DNA of 64,000 nucleotides from Rhyacophila brunnea (taxonomy: Eukaryota; Arthropoda; Insecta; Trichoptera; Rhyacophilidae), in assembly GCA_022495005.1 (NCBI GenBank), contig JAGYXB010001793.1:496001-560000 (forward strand), in the 5' to 3' direction. The notes below the pieces were generated by a model. That model saw only the letters and a program-made list of their open reading frames with translations. It had not been told where the DNA came from and did no database searches. Below, piece by piece: positions 11,601 to 23,600 of this stretch. How positions within the stretch are numbered: the first letter of the stretch is position 1; every line of letters begins with the position of its first letter. Position numbers and translations under genes: made by a program.

Positions 11601-14600
11601 GTCGTCGATGGAACAGGTGGCTGCAGCAAGTGGAAATATTATCATATGTGTTCCACGGTTTCCTCAGCGCTACATTCATAGTCTATATTATCTAGTCATA
11701 AGATCATCGGAGTTTTCCTGTCCTCATTTTTCCATTTGCTCCGGTTACACTGGTCTGAATACGGGTTAGCGTTTCACAAATCTGAAACCTTTTCATCTGG
11801 CACCATCTGGAAGGCGGTGCGGTCTCAACTCTTGCTCCATTTCGATATTTCTTCCACCGCAGATGGAAGCAGGTAATTAGTTTGTTATAAAAAATAATTA
11901 TATTTACAATGTACTTATAATATACAAAGATACGATTCTGAAATCTTGTTGTATGTTCAGTATTAATAAATAATATTAAAAAATAATAAGATAAAATAAT
12001 ATCCAGTAATCTAATATTCCTTTGAATCACTTGTTATAACAATTCGTCAAAATACCGTGTAGACAATACTACATTTATACATTTAAAGGCATTTAAGGAA
12101 ATTATTTTTTATGACCAATTAAGTTTAATACACCCTTCCGAATACTCGCCCTTTGCGTAAAATACTCCAGCTGTGGTGGCATTGTCATCTAATTTAGTAA
12201 AGTAATGAAACGAAAAAACTGCCTAAACTGAGATAAATTTTAATGTAATGAATTTTTCAGTCATTTATTTCAATGGAGAGGCGGAAAAAAAACTGAGTTG
12301 CATGTTTGTTAGGTCCTAATGCCGGCCATTGAGAATTATTTTCATTCTAAAGAGATTCCTGCGCTTTAAAAAGTGTCATCCCCTTATTTTAATGGCGGCA
12401 GCTGAAGAAAAATGTCGCAAAATATGAAGTGCGAAGTGAAAAGTTGGTCGTCTGACATTAGCCAGTTCATTAGTGGAACTTAAACGAAGCGCCGCAACGC
12501 TTGCGACGCCTTCAGACGTGACGCGTAAACGCCTTCGCTGTACGGTAACGTAACATCTCCATACTTAGAAGTTTATACTACGAGTATGATTACCCTGTTT
12601 TCTAAAATATCTTCACATAATATTACTAGATGGATTACTTGAGAGGCATTTTTATTTTGTTTGTTATAATTATATTAAAATTAGTATAGCACAAACACGA
12701 GAAGGAGACTATTATGTTTGAAAGCTTGTTGTAATACCATTATATTATAATGTGTATAAGTTATTAGCCAAATAACCGCATTTTTCAAATGACAGCAAAC
12801 GCCTTGAAAAATTACGTATTCGTATGAAAGTACATAGGATTGCAATAACGAATGAAAATACCAATACCGGTAGTACCGATTAAAAAAGAGCCTCGAAACA
12901 GTTGAAGTCACTAATAAAATTATTTCATTGTACAATAAAAGTTATTTTAATGCGATCAGTCAGTGCGTCGGGCCTCTACGTCACTAAACGCGATACTATT
13001 ATGATTAAAGGATACAAAGTCTACACAATTACAGATCGCGCAAAAGTGACCGTCAACTACAGTCACTGCTGATTGATAGCTACACGCAGGTGGCCTGCAT
13101 TTTCAATATGGTACGTCCGGACCCATGGTCGTCCGGAAGTCACACGCCACGAAACTCAGATTCCTCACAGTACCCTGCCTATTACCTTATTGCACCTCGT
13201 CGCTTGTCCGCGCAACTTTCCGCATGCATTCCCCATGTCAAGATAGTCTGTTAATATATTCTAGCCTATCTGTAGTTGTACACAATATGGTCTGGGGCTA
13301 AAACTACTAGTGGATAGTTGCACTCATAAGTCATAATCGCGTGCTCGTGGCCATATTGTTGTTCTGGCGTAGTGATGTCACAGTGAGTCTGTAAGTAGTT
13401 TTGGATGAGCTTGTAAATCTATCCGCGTATGAAACTGTCTGCATGGTCAATTATTAATTCCAGTACGATTTACAACATGTTCTGTTCTGCAACGTTTTTA
13501 GATCGCGCCTTGAAAAGTTGTACACATTTTTACGGTCATCACAATATAAAAAAAATGTTTTATTTTTATTTTTTGAATTAATTCATGGTATACCTACGAA
13601 TAAATCAGGTTAACTAATTGCGTAATAATATTTTTTGCGATTCATTTAAAGTTTCACGATGAAAACGTATCAATTGATTCGTTTTAAGAGTTGGCAAGTT
13701 TTCAAAAGTGCATCGTGAAAAGCGAGAAACCCTGAGGGGCCGGGCGTCCAAATGCAATATTGAGTTCATTAGCGGAAGCGAAAAGATCGTCGGTGAAGGA
13801 AAACTTTACTTTACTTTGTACTTGGCGAATAAAAAATAGAATAATAAAAAACAACACTTTCCCAGAGGACAGCAGAGGAAGTTTATTTTCACGAATTTCT
13901 ATAATTATTTAGGACCAGTAGAAAAATTGATGTTTACTTGTAACTACTGACTACTATTACTTAGACATTACCAATGATGTTGAATAAAACCTTTTTGTAT
14001 ATAGATGAAGTCTAAACGCTGGTATGGAGGTGGTTGCAAAAAAGGACCACTTGAAAACACAAAAATTAGGTACTTTCTATGTGAGACTATAAGAAGGTAT
14101 ATTTCATGGGTGTTGAGAAATATTGGATAAACTTAAACACGTGTTAAAGAATATGTTATTTTCAATTATTAATTCTAATTGATTTGAGTTTTGTACTATT
14201 CCATTTGAGAAAATCTTCAGGCACTATGCGTACTCACCAATGGCAAATACACGCTGAAAACGAAAAGAGTTAAGATACCGAAAGGCGAAACCCGAGACGC
14301 AAACATTGACTCAAACGAAATAGTACAAAACTCTAATCAATTAGGATTTTTATCACTTAATGAAACGCGCATTCATTGTTGATATTTGAGGAAATTTAGA
14401 AAATTCTACTTTAATAAGTTGTTTAAAAATCATTATAATGGAGTTCTACCATGCAAACGACAGATAAATTAATAATAATATTATATATAATAAACTGAAC
14501 AAGTTTTGTAATTCTTACGTTGTATAATCTGATCGTCATTATTAAGACATGGTACACCAAATCTGTTCTAGGTCTGCATTCTATCTTATTAATAATTATG

Positions 14601-17600
14601 TTCTGCGAGGACCACTAATTTTCATACAAACTATGTGCTTGAATAATTTTGGATACAAAAGTGGCACACGTCAAATTGAAATGGCCTTCAGCGATTTTTA
14701 TAAGAAAATAATAGAAGGCTCCAACCTAAAGAAGATTTACTATCTTTGACTATTATTAATATAATAATATAATACAAGATTTATCTTGTAAATGATATGT
14801 AATGTGGGCGCCATACTGATATTGCCATATACATATTATGACTAAAATATTTTATTTTGTATTACCAATAAAACCCAACATCCAACCATGCCCGGTCTTA
14901 CTACTCGGAACTATCTACGCTTTGACAAATATTATTTTGTAAGTACATTGTTACTGTTACAAAACTAATAATGTTCTGGGACTGCTGTTTACTGTTGTAA
15001 CTGCTATCTCTACTATAGTACTCGTAGTTCAATGCGTTTGATATGTTGTACGTACCTCGTCCCTTTTTGCAACATTCTTGACATGCAACAAAAATTCTAA
15101 AAATGCCACCAACACTGCTACTGCAACACCATACAGTAATACAACGAAGATACCGCCCATGTCTGACAAGTCGAGCTGGTTTGGGTACTCCGATCGAACT
15201 TTGACATCACCCTAAAAATGAATATAATAGTTAATTATGTATTGTTTTGTACGAGGGTTGTCCTAGAATTAAAAACCATTATTCATTTTTGACGACGCGG
15301 ATATTATTTCTCAAAAGATAGCAGCAATGGCGTGGGGCGTAGACTTCCCTCTCCTGAACGAGTGGTGAGCCGGCACTGTAGCTGCTTCAGTATGACATTT
15401 GCAGAGCGAGTGTACATGGTGAGGAGGGGAGAGGAAGGAGGTCCTCACTTGGTGACGTTTTATTGAAGAAAATCGATGATAAGGTTCGTGAAGATCGCCG
15501 TCTGGCAGTGCATGGGCTCGAAATTTTGATCCCAGACGTCAGTAAGTCTACCATACAAACGATTTTGAGGGGAAAATTGAGGTATGCAAAGGTGTGCACT
15601 TAGGTCTTTTTGAACCTTTTGGACTCATTTAAATGTGATGTCCTCCGTCATCCTGCTCATAACTCCGACCTGGTGCAGAGTTATTTCCATCTTTTTCTTC
15701 ACCTGAAATAACATTTGGCTGGAAAAAACTTCGAGACCGACGAGGACGTGGAGGAAGAGGTGAGAACATTTTTGGCGACGGCGGAGCCGGAGTTCTACGA
15801 TAAGGGAATCAAGGACCTAGTATCACGTAACGGGGACTATGTCGAAAAATAGTGGGGATATGTACCTAAAATTTCGTATGATTTTTTTATAAAAAGAAAA
15901 TTTTATATATTTTATAAAAAGGTCTTTAATTCTTGGACAACCCTCGTATCTAATATATTATTGTGTCAGAAGATTTGAGAATTTATGATTACAAATTAAA
16001 AAAACCAAGTGGGATTCAAATTCATGTATTTTTTTACCATGCTCATTTATTTATTATTGATTTTTAAGAAAATATGGAAGGGGCCACTGACTTCCACATT
16101 TACCTCGCACATTACTTATAGTGTCTCATCGCTTTAACTGGATCCGCACATTTACCCATACCCAGACACTACACATTTTTGAGTCCAGCTATAAACGCAT
16201 GGCCTGCAGGTATAACCAAGGGTGCTGACCAACGAGTTATTGCAAAATGTCGCATCCAATGCGCGTTTTGTAATAGTCATAATAATTATTATCAAAAACC
16301 TTTAAGGTTTTTGTTATCCACGCTATTTTGTCTTTTCATTATGCTGCATCAAAATGGCCTTTGGAAAAACTTGATCAATTCATTTTGAAATGTTACTTTG
16401 GCGAGTTTTGAGAGAAAATAGACATAATTAGATATCGAATTGAATCACAAATCTAAGAAGATCTTAATCTCTAATATCATTTTGGAATATTTCTCAATAA
16501 ATTACTATTAGTTATACTATTCTACCATAGAATTCTAATAAGTAAATTGTATCTTAATTAATAGAATATATAAGTAGAGGAAGTTTTTATATTAGTGTAA
16601 TTAAAATGGCGTAATCTTACTAGACACATTCGGCCATCAATGTCACTCCACCATTTTCTTTTGATATATTCCAGTCTACCATTTTCTCTCATTTTCAAAA
16701 TGGCTCCACTAAAGGCCGACCTGTACGGCGAATCTGAAAAAATAGGTTATATTATTATATACCATTTCCGGTAAATAGTTCGCCAAGGTAATTAGACGCT
16801 AACATTAAATTTGACCGCGTAAGAAAATATTAATATTATTATTCAAGGAATTTTATTCACAAGATTGAGTTTGTAACATACCTAAATGGGTAATTTAAAA
16901 ATACCTCAGATAGACTTACTAGAAACAATCTTTGAAAAAAATGACACGAACATGACATGAACTGACGTCTGCTAGGAATCAAAAGTAAGTTCCTATTATC
17001 CGTACATTGATTCAAACCACACAAGTCGATTGCCAAAACAATTCGATTTGTAAAGCATTTCGGATGTTTGTCGTAATTACGTAGGACGGTGGCTCAATGG
17101 ACATTGTCGCGAATACGTGAGGATGTGTTTTCAAAATATGTTCATTTAAGAAAATATATATATTATTCAAATATATACGTAACCGAGAAACAATACTTAA
17201 AGGTGTCAGATCCAAAGTTAGTTACTACCAATCGTTTTTTTTAATATTTCGTCGAAGCAGTTTTACACTGATATAAGTGTGATTCTTAAGTTTTTAATTA
17301 ATAAAATTTAACCATTGAATTAAATCATGCAGTGCGTTGTTATGAGTAATTCATGACAATAACATTTTGAGTAATAACTACACAGCCAATTTATTGTGAA
17401 AATGGCTATTGACGAAATACTACAACTACACATATTTATAATAACTGATAAAAATTGAAAAACTAATATTCCCCTTATATTAAATTAGAACCCGAATGAC
17501 GATTTGTCAAAAAAAAATAGTATCCATTTTTTCACAATATTATGAGACAATTTGTTGGCTCAAATCCAGATCCTTCAATAGTAAAGTTTGACGAAAATAT

Positions 17601-20600
17601 TAAGTTGTAAATAGTAAAATTGAAATTTGTTACAAAATTGGTAGCATCCATCATCCAACTTTGATGCATTATTTTAATCAATAGCGAAGAATTGTTTTTT
17701 TTTTATTAATTAAAATATATATGAGGCAAATTACTTTGAACTTTTGTATGTAACTGTATATATTGTAATATTATGTTGTACATATCAAATATTCTATATT
17801 TGAATACATTAAGTATGATTTTAAGTAGTAAATAATTTATATGTAGTACCCTCAATTAAACGGATAATTCTCATATTATAATACGTAGTTCGGTCTAATT
17901 TTGTGAATTCTATCGGTTTTATTTTATTTTTAAATAATATACTTACTTTTTCCAGTAAAATTGGAATTCCAAAATCGACATAATACTATTTTTTTATGAG
18001 AATTGGTCAACTGAAGTAAAATGAAGAATATATTCATTATAATATTAAATATATTATTATATACCTACTCTTGTTTTATTTGTAAACATAAAGGTACCAG
18101 TTTCATATGTCATTCAATATTTCTCACGAAAACAAAGAAACGAAGGAGAAAGAATACACAGGAAATGTTTTTGTAATAATTACTGTTGGGACCAATATCA
18201 TATTATCTACCTTCCAAATCCCACCCCCATATACAATGATAATTCAATGCACACTTGGGTTATTATAATTAAGGGTAAAACGTAACGACAACGTCGTTTA
18301 AACCGACGATGTTAAAATGCAGTTCACATCGCTAATACTAGTGTTACATTATATATAAATAAAATTCAAGTCTATGTCCTGGGATCCTAATCGTCTACAA
18401 TATTCAAAATACTTCAAGGTTAGTGACTCCGGTCCGTTAATCTACACTTACCCATTTCTTTTTTCATATTCGTGCAGTTTCTCCCCCCGCTAATACAGTC
18501 CACTCGCCCCTTTTAAAACATTTGCAAACAATTAAGTATTAAATATACATACTTTTTAAAAACGCTTTCTGAGAGAATATATTATAACCAATAGAAAAAA
18601 TCTTTTTTTTTGAAAAAAGTAAGCCACCCCGGCAGGGAATCGAACCCTGCATCTCCCGGGTTTACGCCCCATCTGTGCCAATACCTCTATGCTACGCAGT
18701 GATATACTAATTGCGACAAATTTTAACTATTGGCCACTTTTGATACACACTCATCAGCGCTTTTCCAAATCAAGCTACTTTGACTTTTTTTTCAAAAAAA
18801 GATTTTTTCTATTGGTTATAATAATATTCTCTCAGAAAATGTTTTTCAAAATTATGTATGTTCAATAATTATAATGGTACATTCTTAAATCTTGTGAATT
18901 ATTCGTTGAATAAAAGAAATAGTTAATTATAAATTATTAGCAAGTTCAAGTAAGTTACATCATAAAAAATATTGGAGAAATCCACGACGTCGGTTAGTAA
19001 TTGAAGTAATAGGTATCTACTTTGATTTAATAAACAAAAATCGATTGCCAAAGTAGCTTGATTTGGAAGAGCACTGGTGAGTGGGTATTAAAAGTGGCCA
19101 ATAGTTAAAATTTGTCGCAATTAGTATGTCATTGCGTAGCATACAGGTAATGCGCTGACGGGGCATAAACCCGGGAGATGCAGGGTTCGATTCCCTGCCG
19201 GGGTGGCCTAATTTTTTCTATTTCTTATAATATATTCTCTCAGAAAGTGTTTTTCAAAATTATGTATGTTCAATAATTGAAATGGTACATTCTTAAATCT
19301 TGTGAATTATTCGTTGAATAAAAGAAATAGTTAATTATAAATAAGGTATTAATAATTATTATGTATAGAGTTTACTAACTAAATGGCATTGCGATCCCAA
19401 AGGACCTGGGCGCAATCGCATTTCCAAGTTGTGTGAGACTGCAGTCTCGTGCTGCAAAATACTCCAGCGCGGTTGTCTCCATGAAGAAGGCGTATATTCC
19501 CTTCGACTTTTTCACCCGGTCCACTCCTTCATTGTAACTGGCGGGTGCATTCGACGGGTCAGCGTTCATGATCTCCCAAATGCGTCGGTACTGCGAAAAT
19601 TCCGAATTCTGCGAAATAACAAGAAAACCTTGATATTTTATTTAATATATTATTTTCATAAAGACTACATACACATGAATCTACTGATATAAACTAAAAT
19701 CAATTGAATATTAAAATTTATACTACTTATGATAATATTATTTCATGCTTAGTCTACCAGAAGAAACATTTAACTTGTACAGTTGCAAGTTGAAGAGATT
19801 ACAATATTAATATACTTGGCTGACGAGATAATATGGAACCATGGAACCACAGATACATACCATCCGCCACAGGATCAATAACGTAGAAGTTTATTCCAAA
19901 CATAAAGTCTGTCATCACTTTTGCCAGGAACATAAAAATCTCACATGAACTCACGCAGATACTAACAGGCCACGGAGCGGTGCGAGCCTATCTAAAAAGA
20001 TTTAAATTGAGGGACGATGACTATTGTCCATGTGACGGCTACACATCATAAACTGTGTGACATGTCATCAACGAATGTCCTATACTAGAAAGGGAGCGAT
20101 GGACTCTCAAGACTCTGTGTAGACAGCATAACCATGAAATTGACCTCCTAAAGCCTCACGAAGTACTAAGCAATAGAACAACACAAGAACACTAAACAAA
20201 ATATTTAATTCTGGCCATAAGGAAAATTAAAGGTATAAATGAAGGAACATAATTACGTATGTTAAAGTACGAAAAAGCAAGGGCATGGTTTTTATATAAA
20301 AAAAAATCTGGAATGAAACAGTAAGGAACCTTTGTTGGTAAATGACTGGGTGAAAGCAGCGTAGGACCGAGTATCGGGGCGGTGGAGATGGAAGATTGAG
20401 GATTTTGGCCTTCGAAGAAGAACATAGTTTGACCTTTATTTAAAACTTTCTATCGCACTCTCTATTGTTGAAGAATGAATCTCTATGTAAAGGTTCGTCT
20501 TGTTATATCTTTTACTAATATTCTTGTTCTACTGCTAGATTGGGTGGCTGATAGTATTGAGATGGCTATAATCTATTTCACTTAGTTGAACCGTTAATTG

Positions 20601-23600
20601 GGTGACGGTCCTCTGTCGTGTCGATCTTCAATGTATTTTCTGGCAAACGCGCCTCTCAATATTGTTTTTATCTTTTATATGAATATATATATATCATATT
20701 ATAATAATATGTCACCAAAGAATTCTCTAAAATAGATTTTCAGAGAGTCGTTCTCTCACTAATATTTCATCCAGATGTTATGTATACGCCCTTTTATACT
20801 ATATTTTATTCCTTGTTATATTATTCTTTGTTACCCCTGTATAATATTGAGAAGCCCTGATGTATAATTATCAATACTTATCGTATTTACTCGTCGCGAC
20901 ATTATTTAAACTAACTAAGTGCTTTCCATTGTAATGTAAACAACCAATACTAAATTTCTAGCTAAATTACTTACTATCATAAACATACATCCCTGCATAA
21001 TAAGTGCAACGTCCAAAACTTTCCTTTGTCTCATTCCATTATAAATTGCTAGATACTCACAAGTATCGACACCTCAGAGGCCAGTAATAATCCTAAGTTC
21101 CGACTGTCCAGGTCTATCCAGACTTCTCCGTATTCTGACTTGTAAGTAATGTAAGTGAAAATTATTATAACTGTACGTGTGATTTGTGTTGTGAATTGAA
21201 TAAATAAACATAAAATAAATTATTAGTGTTTAATTATATTAAATCCATAACATAAAATTTGGTGTCAGAAGTGGGATTTAGCTTAAATAACGTGAAGTGT
21301 ATTAATTAATATTACTAAACGGTGAATTTTATTCTTTAAAACCAAGCAAGAATCCATTAAAAATAAAAATAAAACACGTAACTATACATAATAATAAATT
21401 TTAAAAGTACATCGATTTAGAATCGAACGGAAATTAATCTTACACATTACTCAAGTTTTCAAGTCTTCTTCATTTATAAATAAAACTGCAAGTCTCCAAG
21501 AAGCTTCCAAGTCTCCAAATCTCTACATCTTCAATCTTCAAGTCTCCAAGTCTCTGCAAATCTCCAAGTGTCTGTGTCTCAATCTCTCGTGTCTCCAAAT
21601 CTCCAAGTGTCTGTGTCTCAATCTCTCGTGTCTCCAAATCTCCAAGTGTCTGTGTCTCTAGCTCTTGTGTCTCCTAATCTCCAAGAAAGCTCAAACCTCC
21701 AAGTCCGGAATCACCTACTCAACAAGATCTACAATGAATCTTTTCCTTATAATCTGTTTGTAAGTAATAATATCTGTTATTATTATAAGTATTATTTTTG
21801 TCATAATCTTACTCTCGTTACACAGTGAAAACACACACATAAAATGTCTACACTTACCATTGACACTCTCATGAAATTCATTTCAACTTTTGACGGAGAA
21901 TGAAAAAATCTTTATCCATTTTTAAAAGATTGCGACTCTGCATTTGAATTATGTGCCGAACCATTAAAAAATACATTATTAAAATACATGATTCATAGAA
22001 TAGAAGGTAAAGCCAAATATACTATTGCTAACTTTGCATTCGAAACATACTCAGAATTCAAATCATTTTTAATATCTACATACGGTGACAACAAACATAC
22101 CTCACAATTAGAATTAGAGTTAAGAAATTGTAAACAAAATTATAATGAACCTATAATTAATTTCATTCAACGAATAGAAGCATGTACTAATAATTTGATA
22201 GGCGCAACGCGATTCTCAACTAGTGATGATAATGAGTTGAAAGGTTGAATTAAACAAATAGAAGATAGCGCATTAAATACATTTATTCTAGGTGCAAATA
22301 CACAAATATCAATGGCGGTCAGACTTTCTAAGCCAAAGACTTTAGTTGAAGCTACAAATATAGCGATAGAAGAGGAAAAAGTATTAAGTGCCATTAAGGA
22401 AATGAACATTAATAATTCTAGAAACAATAACTATCATTCTAGACAGCCCAACGTAAATCCTTTTAGAAATTCTCAAATAAAACGGGAACATAACATTAAT
22501 CAATTTATAGCTGACAACAGCACACCTCGTAATTACGCAAATAATGTAAAATTCTGTAGATATTGTAAAAAATCAGGTCACATATTAGAAGAGTGTAGAA
22601 AACGCCAATTCAATAATAAAAATCAAAATTCGCGAAACTTTTCTCCGAACGTTCAGAACAGTCATAACGGTCAAACATCTCAAACCCCGCGAAGTCAGTT
22701 TCAAAATCGTCAATCTCCACACAATACACAGAATAATCCTCAAAATAATTTAAACTCCCAGCACTCCCGGAATCCTGCCAATTCCAGGAACGTGCGAAAC
22801 ATTCAGGCAGAATATTCTCACTAGAACCTATTACGGCATATGTGGAATTACCATATGATAGTATAATAAGGAAATCCCTTAGGCTATTGCTTGATACTGG
22901 TGCAGATATTTCATTAGTAAAGATGAATTCCCTTAATGAGGAAGAATTGGTCAATGAAACCGAAATAATCACACTTAAAGGTATCGATAACTCTCCAAAT
23001 CCTGTGAAAACTCTTGGCATAGTTAATTTGTTATTTCCATTGAAATATAAGCAATTAGAGCATACTTTCCATATGATTCCAAATGATGTCACCAATGTTC
23101 CATTAGACGGACTATTAGGTCATGATTTTTTCCTAAATAACCACGCGAAAATCGATTATGAAACGAATACGTTGATCATCCACAACGAAATCATTCCTAT
23201 TTTTAATAATAATACTAATCCTATCTTTTCTCTTAATCCTAGATCCGAAACCCTTATAGAATTAATTGTCCAAAATCCAGAAATCAAACATGGTATAATA
23301 CCAGATGTCCAAATCCTTCCAGACGTATATCTATCACGAGCTCTTACTACAGTACGTCCAGGAAATAAAGTCTATGCAACTATTCTTAATAATAGTGAAA
23401 AGTCAGTTAATATTTTATCGAACGAAATAACTCTTGAACCATTTGACGAGCATGAAAGTTTTCTATTTTTTACAAACACATCTAGTAAAGATTCCTCTCG
23501 CAATCAACGGGTTGAGAAAGAATTACGGCTATCTCATCTGAACAATGAGGAAGCTGATTCAATTATATCATTATGCCACGAGTATAATAATATATTTCAT

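Noticed and set aside
19140..19205. Possible tRNA gene
   Set aside because: B-box-like segment lies inside a dispersed repeat and occurs inverted at 18630; no complete cloverleaf.
20761..21252. LTR boundaries at other TG/CA pairs
   Set aside because: Only TGTTATG...CATAACA is shared by both LTRs and gives the CAGA flanking duplication.
21568..21828. Protein with 13-residue repeats
   Set aside because: Product of a 39-bp tandem repeat in an untranslated leader; no supporting context.
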